Positions 17,301-24,418 of a stretch of DNA of 64,000 bases are shown piece after piece. Below the pieces are notes generated by a model that was given only the letters and a program-made list of their open reading frames with translations, did not search any database and was not told the DNA's origin. Position 1 is the first letter of the stretch. Every line of letters begins with the position of its first letter. The stretch covers positions 144,750 to 208,749 of the forward strand of contig NZ_JAVIFW010000015.1 in assembly GCF_031157275.1 (NCBI RefSeq). The letters run 5' to 3'. This DNA comes from Streptomyces sp. LHD-70. GTDB lineage: Bacteria > Actinomycetota > Actinomycetes > Streptomycetales > Streptomycetaceae. Position numbers and translations under genes: made by a program.

Positions 17301-18770
17301 GCCACCAGCTGCTTCGTACGCCGCGAGACGAAGCTGCCCGTGCTCCTGGTCCGCCCATAGCCTCTGCAGGACAAAGCCGAGGAGCGGCAGTGTTCCCGGA
17401 CCGCTGCCAGCGTCGTCCAGGATGCGGTCGACGAGACCCCGTTCGTAGGTCACGCCCGGGACTTGCTCGAGTGGTTTGCTGATCACCTCTCGCAGCTGCT
17501 CCCGAGACATCGGTGTCAGCGGCAGGGTCACGCCGTCCCGGAGCGCGGGACCGAGATGTGGATGCTTGAGGACCTCGTCCATGAAATCGGCCCGGAGGGT
17601 GAGCAGCACACGCAATCCCGTGGCCGACCGACTCTCCGGTAAGAGCAGGCGGACCAGTTCGGCAACCTCGGCATCTTCCCGGGCCAGGAGTGCTTCGGCC
17701 TGATCGAGTACGAGGAGAAGCTTTCTGCCCGCCTTCCCGCATAAGCGGTGGAGCGTGTCCAGGAGCCCCAAGTCTGTGAGCCACGCCTGCACTTCGCCGG
17801 CACTCCGTGCTCGCTTTGGCTCGTGCCGCTGCCTCCTGACGACGAGGACCTCGTACATGTCGTTGGCAAGCGCGACCAGCGGCGAGCCAACGACTCCAGC
17901 GTTCACCACCAGGACGTCATACCCGTCCGCTCGCATACTCGGCACCACACCAGCGAGGGCCATCGACGACTTGCCCGACCCTGAAGGCCCATACACGGTG
18001 ACGCTCGAATGATCGGCCAGCGCCCTGGCCACTCTCTCGGCATCGTCCTTGCGGCCGAAGTACACGTGCGAGTGGCTTTCCTGGAAGGTTTCCAGACCGA
18101 GGAAGGGTGATGCGGGCGACAGGGCTGAGTCGAGCTCGGGTATGTCCCGGACCACAGAGTCCTTGCGGATCGCGAACGCTTGTTGGGCCTGGCGCCCCGG
18201 CTGGGCCACTGAGACGATCCCGACTACCGCACGGTGTCGCGGATCCCAGATGGGGCTACCGCTGAAGCCCTCTTCTACGTACGCGGTCTCGCCGTCGGCT
18301 CGGGAAAACTGTCGTCGTCCTTCCCCTGTGGGACCGCTGAGTTTCGCCTTGACCCATATGCCGCCTGTCGAGGTGCTGGTGAACCCCACGATGCCGACCT
18401 CGTCGTCCCATGCGGTCTTGGGCTCGACCATCGGCAGCGCCCGGGAACCGGGGATGACTGTCTGCAGGCGAAGAAGCGCCACGTCCCCCGTGCCGTCGTG
18501 CTGTTCAGCAACGAAGTGCTCCACTTGAGCGGTCCAGGTCGGCCCCGCCAAGCGCGGGTCCAAAGGCATGTCCAGCGTGACTGAGGCTCCGACTGCCTCC
18601 TGATCCGTGTCGGACCGGCTCAAGGCGAATGTCACCACATGAGCACAGGTCAAGACTTGATCAGGTGCGACGAGGAAGCCCGCGCCGATGGGCTGGCCGT
18701 CCAGCCCTTTGATACGGACAACCGACGAGACGAGTGCCTCATCGGGTCTCTGTTCTTCCGGCCCCGTCAC
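14340..18770 (-). CDS. trypsin - nSTAND1 NTPase - beta-propeller membrane protein
   Basis: A 1476-residue multidomain protein. Residues 15-215 form a trypsin-like protease with a complete triad: His44 (LTCAHVV), Asp96 (GDVALLRL) and Ser170 (GFSGSPIWD). Residues 222-640 match the nSTAND1 NTPase: entry FLGLETFQ and YFGRKDDAE, Walker A GPSGSGKSS at 261-269, Walker B LLLVLDQAEA at about 352-360, then LLTLRADFMDE. A single membrane helix lies at about 680-702, followed by a long region of WD40-like strands to the end. STAND proteins are switches that oligomerise on sensing a trigger; here the protease would be the effector and the propeller the sensor. Whether the propeller faces outside is an inference from the one helix. 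It starts with GTG after GGAGG, 47 bp downstream of the Trypco1-type gene. Confidence 0.9.
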   Translation of the reverse strand: MTGPEEQRPDEALVSSVVRIKGLDGQPIGAGFLVAPDQVLTCAHVVTFALSRSDTDQEAVGASVTLDMPLDPRLAGPTWTAQVEHFVAEQHDGTGDVALLRLQTVIPGSRALPMVEPKTAWDDEVGIVGFTSTSTGGIWVKAKLSGPTGEGRRQFSRADGETAYVEEGFSGSPIWDPRHRAVVGIVSVAQPGRQAQQAFAIRKDSVVRDIPELDSALSPASPFLGLETFQESHSHVYFGRKDDAERVARALADHSSVTVYGPSGSGKSSMALAGVVPSMRADGYDVLVVNAGVVGSPLVALANDMYEVLVVRRQRHEPKRARSAGEVQAWLTDLGLLDTLHRLCGKAGRKLLLVLDQAEALLAREDAEVAELVRLLLPESRSATGLRVLLTLRADFMDEVLKHPHLGPALRDGVTLPLTPMSREQLREVISKPLEQVPGVTYERGLVDRILDDAGSGPGTLPLLGFVLQRLWADQEHGQLRLAAYEAAGGVSGALAKHAEEAWLRCLGKQNKTSEGERPGKVGEAARRKEAEARQLLTGLVRVLPGSPAPLRRRLTRQEAGETRWQIANWFAGPKWRLLVMHGGQGEQETVELAHEALVTVWPALQDQVRADSEFLAGRAELGHERERWTKGGQAPGLLPGALQLDAIEKRLGNREDELGKEERDFLRVARERRQVQRNRGRAAWIAVSVVFALIAGLGTFLVYQSRVSSQREAESRSRQLATFSAEVAKRDSGQAALIAMAAYEIAPTDEARNAMLRQYDQLKDAAWVLSGAQGKIRSAASSVDGMVTLVVTDNGRATLFVRQSGGRVQRLQLSLDEMAFLPLVSRDGQRIAYLSATGAVVWHDVDHTANKPDSLLGAAHTLRSKEFKAMASLAEVLGDDDDLMAFSPNGKQLATVSSDRLRLWDLSTERHRDVPGQVPANVEAVEFGQNQNTLVVRSRSRTSKASVSTVEVGTGKVRKLADDVNTGGLYGSPVGLSGDGTVMVVCREAAEGEGKVYQALRVTDGRVLGSYTDERETSGCESIAVDEAGERFAANEFDTWTVVDIRQGRRVQQIKTRTPEMTVGRLFHDGRQPLVLTVAEDKNTLTALPLTPSDVDGRDIVVNTPRLIDGGKTMVARVKPQDKPAVDETLALVDASSGQVKAEAKRPDTPPSLTLTAAHALAVNDGETLVADVVDSNKIIVRQIPSLHKVAEITTLSPPVSERGNAEPLTLGFLPGGDELLTLSGSRIEHWNARTGHRLSKTIDARKLNLSKKNPPAFGSTERATDSGFAVNGSPEEGHIQIMIYGDPVLHTVNLRTGKENQTQRIRLGQDVERAFLDSSGQHAAAKTPGGMLELWSAETGQEPTRLVGPLGPLGANRTFTGDGFTFNFTGRDGEFYLANGSSVRFQQLSDSSHATTYDFVTNQYFLAATKDGKTLVRVLSEGGFGGNDGRGRLDLIRLDPELWQRHLCDAIGRDLTPDDRRGLPAGLPDRICPA

Positions 18771-18817
18771 GTGGCCTCCGCTTCACCACGGCCCCAACGC
18801 ATCACTGCGTCAACCGG

Positions 18818-19183
18818 CTACGCACTGTTGTCCGTCGGTTCTGTCCGGTCACTTCTGTTCCAGGTAAGACTCACCGAGAAGTTGGCCGCGGTTGCAGTGG
18901 AGGCGATGACGACGCCTGCCTCCGCCGACAGGGAAACTCCGAACTCCAGGGCGATCTCGTCAGGGGGTAGAGCAAGGTCACGGAAGCGCCCCACGAAGCT
19001 GTCAGCCACCGGACGTACCGTGTCCAGCATCTCCCCAAGTGTCTGCTCAGCCCGTGCAACTGCCCGGCCACCACGCCCCACGCGCACGAGCGACTCATCC
19101 ACCTCGCGGATCTGGACCCGCACGATGTCCTCGCTGCCGTCCTCCAGAGGGACTTCGACGGTGCGCACGTATCGGTCGCTCAT
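18818..19183 (-). CDS. Trypco1 / CU044_2847-family protein
   Basis: A 121-residue protein opening with the strand RYVRTVEVPLEDG and VRVQIREVD. It then has GEMLDTVRPVADSFVGRFRD, a helix, and ends with EIALEFGVSLSAEAGVVIAS, ATAANFSVSLTW. This arrangement, with a conserved LEFG-V-L-AEAG-V core, is that of the CU044_2847 family, also called trypsin-co-occurring domain 1. It is regularly encoded beside trypsin-STAND proteins and may be a regulator or a substrate of the protease. It lies 47 bp upstream of the trypsin-nSTAND1 gene on the same strand. Its ATG overlaps the stop of the small upstream reading frame (ATGA). Its molecular function is not known to me. Confidence 0.82.
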   Translation of the reverse strand: MSDRYVRTVEVPLEDGSEDIVRVQIREVDESLVRVGRGGRAVARAEQTLGEMLDTVRPVADSFVGRFRDLALPPDEIALEFGVSLSAEAGVVIASTATAANFSVSLTWNRSDRTEPTDNSA

Positions 19184-19263
19184 CGGAGCCTGAGCATGCC
19201 AGCGGCGGTGACCTGCGTGTTGGCTCCGCTTGAAACACGGGGCGGAGTCACGGTCGTACTCAT
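19180..19263 (-). CDS. 27-residue peptide, translationally coupled to the Trypco1 gene
   Basis: The minus-strand ATG at 19263 has GAGGGAG seven bases upstream, the best ribosome-binding site of this cassette. The frame runs 27 codons, beginning MSTTVTPPRVSSG and ending GMLRLR. Its TGA overlaps the ATG of the next gene as ATGA. The downstream gene has only a weak site of its own, so its translation should depend on this frame. The peptide has no signal or membrane segment. It could be a leader that only sets expression, or a true third component such as a trigger or protease substrate. The peptide resembles nothing I know. Confidence 0.6.
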   Translation of the reverse strand: MSTTVTPPRVSSGANTQVTAAGMLRLR

Positions 19264-19414
19264 GGTGCTACTCCCTCACTCATGTGACGAGGTCTGTCGA
19301 GCCAGGCATCAGTTACGGAGGGTCGACGGAGACCATAATCACGTGAAGTGGCGCTGAGTTTCCACGAGTTGGCTGAGACTGGATCACAAGAGCGCGCTGT
19401 CGGCCCGATTACGC

Positions 19415-20075
19415 TCATGACACGACGCGGCGGACCGCCAACACAGCGCTGTGAGTGGCGAGTTCGGCAACTTCGATGCCTCGGTCAGGCCGGGGAGCGT
19501 TGACCACGAGGCCATGCCCCACCGCCATGGCGACGTGTTCGGGGCGGGCGGCGGTGCCGCGGGTGAAGACGAGGTCGCCGGCTGGATCTGCGAAGTCGGC
19601 ACCGGGCGGCCTTCATTGACCTGGGTGTAGGTGGTGCGGGTCAGGGTGACGCCGTACGCGCGCTGTGTGAGGGAGGAGCAGTCGCACCGGTCGCGTGGCA
19701 CAGACCCCTCGGGGTCCGTGCAGGTGCCGCCCCACGGTAGGGCCCGCCGAGCTGTTGCAGTGCCCAGCCGATCGCGGCGCGGGCCTCGGGCTTAGCGGTG
19801 GCCGGGATGCTGTAGCCCTTGGGAAGTTGGCCGTTCTCGACCCGTCCGTACGGTGAGGAGGCGCCTGCGGCCTCTCCCCCGCACGCCGCGGCCGCGGGGA
19901 GCGGACCCGCGGCGCCGAGGCTGGCCGGTGGCTCACCGCTGTGGCCGAGGGCCGGGGCGATGGCCTGCTGCAGGGCGGTCGCGAGCGGTTCGTGCTTGGC
20001 ATACGCGTCGGGGAAGCCGGAGCGATGGGCGCGCTGCGCGGCGACGGTGAGCGGCAGCTGCTCCCACTTTTGGTC
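19415..20075 (-). pseudogene. NlpC/P60 peptidoglycan hydrolase, broken
   Basis: On the minus strand the frame from about 20075 reads WEQLPLTVAAQRAHRSGFPD then YAKHE. This is a linker typical of lytic transglycosylase-NlpC proteins encoded in actinomycete conjugative elements. It reaches ARAAIGWALQQLGGPYRG, then shifts frame to RDRCDCSSLTQRAYGVTL (with the catalytic cysteine), then shifts again to GDLVFTRGTAARPEHVAMAV (catalytic histidine), ending VLAVRRVVS. Two frameshifts and loss of the N-terminal domain, cut by the ISL3 element, make it non-functional. It suggests that an integrated conjugative element once lay here. Confidence 0.75.
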
Positions 20076-20080
20076 TTCGC

Positions 20081-21007
20081 GTGATGACCGTTGAGTTCAG
20101 CCGAAAATCGCTCGGCTGGATGGTGGTGTGGTCGGCAGTCCTTAGCCTTGACGAAGTGCTGCCGCAGTTGGACGATCTGCTGTTCTCCTCGGTCGAGGGC
20201 CTGTTGGTGGAATCGGTCGAGGCGACCGACACGGTCGTCAGGATCGATGCCCGTACAACCGCAGGGCAGATGGCCTGCCCGGGATGCCGATGCTGACCGG
20301 AGCGAATACATGGCTCCTACCTGCGGTTTCCTCGTGATCTGCCGACGGCGGGCAAGTTCGTCGTGGTGTCGTTGCGGGTTCGGCGATTCGTCTGCGAGGA
20401 GGAAACGTGTGAGCGAAAGACCTGCGCCGAGCAAGCACCCGGCCTCACCCGCAAGTTCGGGCGTCGGACCGAGCGGCTGCAGTCGTCACTGGTGTCGGTC
20501 GGCCTCGCGCTCGCGGGGCGGGCTGGCGCGCGGATGACGGACGCCTTCAAGGTTCCGGTCAGCCGGAACACCCTGCTGAGGTTGATCGCCTCGCTTCCGG
20601 ACCCCGCCACCACCGCAACCCGGGTGGTCGGCGTGGACGAATACGCCCAGCGTAAGGGCAGAATCTACGGGACCGTACTCGTCGACGTCGAAACACGTCG
20701 CCCGGTCGACCTCCTTCCCGACCGGGAGGCGGACACCCATGCGGCCTGGCTCGCCGGGCGGACCGGCATCGAGATCGTCTGCCGTGACCGGGCTCCCTTC
20801 TTCGCCGAAGGCGCCTCCCGCGGCGCCCCGCAAGCCCTCCAGATCGCCGACCAATTGCACCTCTGGCACAACCTGGGCGAAGCCGCCGAGAGATGCGCCT
20901 ACCGACACCGCGGCAGCTTGCGCCCCACTCCGGCACAGCCGGAAGAACCGCAGGAGGAGGCGGAGCCGCCTGAGTTGTCGCTGACAACCCTCGGGCGAAA
21001 CGGCTGA
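20081..21007 (+). pseudogene. ISL3-family transposase, nonsense codon and 3' truncation
   Basis: One frame runs from 20081 with VLPQLDDLLFSSVEGLLVES and the zinc-ribbon CPGC. It meets an in-frame TGA at 20294-20296 and then continues in the same frame: ERIHGSYLRFPRDLPTAGKF, a second cysteine cluster, and the DDE-type region VVGVDEYAQRKGRIYGTVLV. The two short pieces DLLPDREADTHAAWLA and IADQLHLWHNLGEAAE follow. Homology stops near 20920 and the last third, including the final catalytic residue, is missing. The stop may stand where relatives have a tryptophan (TGG to TGA). Between it and the dehydrogenase, 21008-21200 is open on the + strand without a recognisable product. Confidence 0.8.
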
Positions 21008-21200
21008 GACGTCCCTAACGCGTCGGCAGCAAGCTCGCCGAGGTGGCCCTGCCCTGCCGGTCACAGGGCGATGCGGTCACCTGCGCCGACCGCACGTCGC
21101 TGCTCGCCGGCTCCGAGAACGACAGCCAGACCTGGCGGATCCCGGTGCCTTCCGAGGCGGCGGGATCCGGAGCTGCCCCGGCGGCCGCCGTCGATCTGCC

Positions 21201-22244
21201 TCAACTCGGCTGGAGCGCCTCAGGGTTGGCGCAGTGCACCAGCGGCTCGCCGCGCAGATAGCGGCCGACCTCGGCAGCGACGATGTTCGCGGCCTTGTGC
21301 GCGACCTGCTGGCTGCCGCCCGCGATATGCGGGGTGAGAACGACGCCGGGGGCGGTCAGGAGCCGGGAGTCGGCGGGCAGGGGCTCCTCGGGGAAGACGT
21401 CGAAGCCCGCGCCCGCGAGGTGTCCCGACTCCAGTGCGTCGCAGGCAGCTTCGTAGTCGAGCAGCGCGCCGCGGGCGCAGTTGACCAGGATCGATCCGAG
21501 GGGCATCGCGGCGATCTGGTCGCGGCCGATCATGCCCTTGGTCTCGTCGGTGACCCGGGCGTGCAGGGAAACTATGCGGGAGCGGCGGAGCAGTTCGTCG
21601 AGGGAGACCGGTTCGGCGATGCCCGCCAGCGCCTCGGGCCGTACGTACGGGTCGTGCACCAGGACCTCGGCGCCCATGACGCGCAGGACCTTGGCGACCC
21701 GGCTGCCGATGGCGCCGTAGCCGATCAGGCCGACGGTCGCGCCGTCGATCTCGATGCCGCAGTTGTCGTAGTCGTAGTAGTCGCCGCGCCAGGTGCCCTT
21801 GCGCAGGTCGGTGTGGGTGTCGCCGACGCCGCGGGCGGCGGCGAGCAGCAGGGTGAGGGTGTGTTCCGCGGTGGCGGTGGCGTTGCGGCCGGGGGCGTAG
21901 CAGACCGCCACGCCGTGTCGGGTCGCCGCTTCGAGGTTGGCGTTGACCGGGCCGCCGCGGCTGGTGCAGAACAGCTTCAGATCCGGGCAGTTGGCGAGGA
22001 TGCGCTCGGTGAGCGGGCCGTGCTCGGTGACACAGACTTGCACGCCCTGGAGCGCTTCGATCATCTCGTCCTCGCTGCCGGATGCCTCGATGACCTCGGC
22101 GACCGGGCCGAACGGGGTGTGCGGCCAGGGGAATTGGAGCTCGCGGACGTCCAGGGGCAGGTCCCCGGCGGCGGCGCGCACGGCGTCGGTGAACAGGCTC
22201 GGGCGGATGAAGTGGTTGCCGGCGGCGAGGACGGTGGTGCTCAT
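21201..22244 (-). CDS. D-isomer-specific 2-hydroxyacid dehydrogenase
   Basis: A 347-residue NAD-dependent dehydrogenase. The Rossmann motif is GLIGYGAIGSRVAKVL, with an acidic residue in VHDPYV favouring NAD. The catalytic arginine is in LVNCARGALLD, the glutamate in FDVFPEEPLP and the histidine in LTPHIAGGS. It is the last gene of the five-gene operon, 45 bp after the phosphatase. It probably reduces or oxidises a 2-keto/2-hydroxy acid formed from the kinase products. The closest relatives are often found beside FGGY kinases, but the substrate cannot be read from sequence. Confidence 0.9.
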   Translation of the reverse strand: MSTTVLAAGNHFIRPSLFTDAVRAAAGDLPLDVRELQFPWPHTPFGPVAEVIEASGSEDEMIEALQGVQVCVTEHGPLTERILANCPDLKLFCTSRGGPVNANLEAATRHGVAVCYAPGRNATATAEHTLTLLLAAARGVGDTHTDLRKGTWRGDYYDYDNCGIEIDGATVGLIGYGAIGSRVAKVLRVMGAEVLVHDPYVRPEALAGIAEPVSLDELLRRSRIVSLHARVTDETKGMIGRDQIAAMPLGSILVNCARGALLDYEAACDALESGHLAGAGFDVFPEEPLPADSRLLTAPGVVLTPHIAGGSQQVAHKAANIVAAEVGRYLRGEPLVHCANPEALQPS

Positions 22245-22289
22245 GGGTGGGTTTCTCCTGAAGGGCGGTGCGGGCGGGTGGCCGGGCGG

Positions 22290-22916
22290 TCAGTGGAAGG
22301 CGGGGGCCCGGGTCGTCGCGGGGGTGTTGAGACGTAGCAGTGCGGTCTGCCCGTTCTCGATCCGGATCTCGGTGAGGGCGCCGTTGAGCAGGTGGGGGAA
22401 GACGCGGCGGTAGTCGGCGAGCGGGATGCCGAGGAGATGGCAGAGCAGGACCCGGACGAGGGTGGAGTGGGCGACAAGGAGGATGCGGCCGTGCGGCTGT
22501 TCGCGGGCGATGTCGGCCAGGCACTCGGCGGCGCGTCCGGCGGCCTTGCGCGGGTCCTCGCCGCCGGGCAGATGGTTCTCGACCGGGTCGTCGAGGAACG
22601 CCGCAAGCTCCTGCGGGAAGCGCTGCCGCATCTCGTCCCTGGTCAGGCCATCGCCTTGGCCGAAGTCGAGTTCGTAGAGACGCTCGTCGACGCGCGCGGT
22701 GAGGCCGCAGGCCTCGGCGGCGGGGGCGGCGGTGAGCCGGGCGCGGGAGAGCGGTGAGCTCCAGACGGCTGTGAGCCCCGCGTTGACGGCCCAGTCGGCG
22801 AGCGCGGCGGCCTGCTCACGACCGTGCGGGGTGAGCGGCACATCGGTGCGTCCCGCGTAGCGGTTCTCCGCGTGCCAGACAGTTTCGCCATGGCGTACGA
22901 GGATGAAGTCGGTCAC
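22290..22916 (-). CDS. histidine phosphatase (phosphoglycerate mutase-like)
   Basis: A 208-residue member of the histidine phosphatase superfamily. The phosphohistidine is in FILVRHGETVW (residue about 9), with SSPLSRARLTA, a glutamate in ERLYELDFGQGDG, and the second histidine in ILLVAHSTLVRV. It resembles cofactor-independent sugar-phosphate phosphatases more than glycolytic mutase. The start is GTG, overlapping the stop of the kinase upstream as GTGA, so the two are translationally coupled. By context it may remove the phosphate placed by one of the two kinases, or act on a dead-end phosphate. Confidence 0.88.
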   Translation of the reverse strand: MTDFILVRHGETVWHAENRYAGRTDVPLTPHGREQAAALADWAVNAGLTAVWSSPLSRARLTAAPAAEACGLTARVDERLYELDFGQGDGLTRDEMRQRFPQELAAFLDDPVENHLPGGEDPRKAAGRAAECLADIAREQPHGRILLVAHSTLVRVLLCHLLGIPLADYRRVFPHLLNGALTEIRIENGQTALLRLNTPATTRAPAFH

Positions 22917-24418
22917 TGCGCTGCCCTCCTGCGGGCGTGGTCGGCCACGGTCTGGTCGAGCCAGCCGCGGCGGGTGAGTTCGTCGATGAAGCGGAGGTAG
23001 ACGGGGAGGTAGCGGGCGGTGCGGGCCGGCGAGGGGTGGATCTCCGCGCCGATCCGGACCATGGCGGCGGCCGCTTCCTGGACGCCGGCGCCGGAGGAGG
23101 TGGCGGCGAGCACCGCCATGCCGATGGCGCCCTCGGCCTGTTCCGGCAGGCGTACGGGACGCCCGAGGACCTCGGCGCGCAGCCGGCACCAGTAGCGGTT
23201 GCGGGCACCGCCGCCGGTGAGGGTGAGCGGTCCGTCGACGGGGGCGCCGAGGTGGTCGAGATAGTCGAAGCAGAGCCGTTCCAGGCAGGCGACGCCGAGC
23301 AGATGGGCGTGGAACTCGGCGGCGCGGGTGGGGACTTCGCCGAGGATGAAGGGCTCGGCTTCGGGGGCGCGGAAGGGGAAGCGTTCGCCGCCGGTGGAGA
23401 CCAACGGGTAGGCGACCGCGTCCGGGTCGAGCGCGGCGGCCTGCTCTGTGAGCACGTCCAGGTTCTCGCCGTGGAAGAGCTGGGAGAGGACGCCCGCGCC
23501 GCTGCTGGAGGCGCCGCCCGGCAGCCAGTTCTCGCCCGGTCCGCGGTGGCAGTACACGACGCCCGCCGGGTCGCGGACCAGATGCGCGCTGCTGCCCTTG
23601 AAGACGAGGGTGGTGCCGAGCACCGAGTTCCAGGCGCCGGGTTCGAGGGCTCCGGCGCCGATCTGGGCGGCGCAGCCGTCGGTCATTCCGGCGATGAGGG
23701 TGGCGCCCTCGGGGATGCCGGTGGCTTCCGCGGCCTCGGCGCATACGGTGCCGAGCGCGCTGCCGGGGCGTACGACTTCGGGCAGCAGGCCCTCGGGGAC
23801 GCCGAGTTCGGCCATGACCTTGTGCGGCCAGCGCTCCTCGACCAGGTCGTAGCCGGTCTTGAGGGCGTGGCTGGCGTCGGCGGCGACCTGGTGTCCGGCA
23901 AGGCGCCAGGTGATCAGGTCGACCTGGTGCAGGAGTCGGACTCCCGTGCCGGACGCCGCGGGTTCATGGTCCAGGAGCCAGCGCAGTTTCGGCAGCGCCC
24001 AGGACGGCTGCATGCTGCGGTAGCCGAGCTCCCGCCAGGTGGCTCCGCCGACCTCGTTGACGGTCGCCGCCTGGTCGGCGGCGCGCCCGTCGTCGTACAT
24101 CAGGCCGGGGGTGAGCGGGCGGCCTGCGGCGTCGGCGAGCAGGATCGTCCCGGAGGTGCCGTCGATGGCGAGGCCGCGGATGCGCCGCGTGTCGAGTCCG
24201 TTCAGGGCCTCGCGGCAGGCGGCGGACAGCGCGCTCCACCACGCCTCGGGGTCCTGTTCGTGGCGTACGCCGTCGCGGCTGCCGGTCAGCGGCCGGGAGG
24301 CGGCGGCGAGGAGCTGTCCGGTGCCGTCGACGGCGACGCAGCGGGCGCTCTGGGTGCCGAGGTCGAGGCCGAGCCAGATGCCGTCGAGGGAACCGGGGGC
24401 GTGACGGGTCTCAGACAT
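22913..24418 (-). CDS. FGGY-family carbohydrate kinase 1
   Basis: A 501-residue kinase with the two-lobed FGGY architecture. The first phosphate loop is LGLDLGTQSARCVAVD, followed by RIRGLAIDGTSGTILL with the catalytic aspartate region and MTDGCAAQIGAGA. The ATP-binding C-terminal lobe carries PLTLTGGGARNRYWCRLRAE. It is nearest in look to xylulokinase/AI-2-kinase-like members. It overlaps the preceding kinase gene by eight bases, and its own stop overlaps the phosphatase start. Having two dissimilar FGGY kinases in one operon suggests two substrates or a two-step phosphorylation. Confidence 0.92.
   Translation of the reverse strand: MSETRHAPGSLDGIWLGLDLGTQSARCVAVDGTGQLLAAASRPLTGSRDGVRHEQDPEAWWSALSAACREALNGLDTRRIRGLAIDGTSGTILLADAAGRPLTPGLMYDDGRAADQAATVNEVGGATWRELGYRSMQPSWALPKLRWLLDHEPAASGTGVRLLHQVDLITWRLAGHQVAADASHALKTGYDLVEERWPHKVMAELGVPEGLLPEVVRPGSALGTVCAEAAEATGIPEGATLIAGMTDGCAAQIGAGALEPGAWNSVLGTTLVFKGSSAHLVRDPAGVVYCHRGPGENWLPGGASSSGAGVLSQLFHGENLDVLTEQAAALDPDAVAYPLVSTGGERFPFRAPEAEPFILGEVPTRAAEFHAHLLGVACLERLCFDYLDHLGAPVDGPLTLTGGGARNRYWCRLRAEVLGRPVRLPEQAEGAIGMAVLAATSSGAGVQEAAAAMVRIGAEIHPSPARTARYLPVYLRFIDELTRRGWLDQTVADHARRRAAQ

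Noticed and set aside
21008..21261. Possible + strand gene after the ISL3 remnant
   Set aside because: It overlaps the end of the dehydrogenase gene and has no recognisable domain; at most it is a decayed tail.
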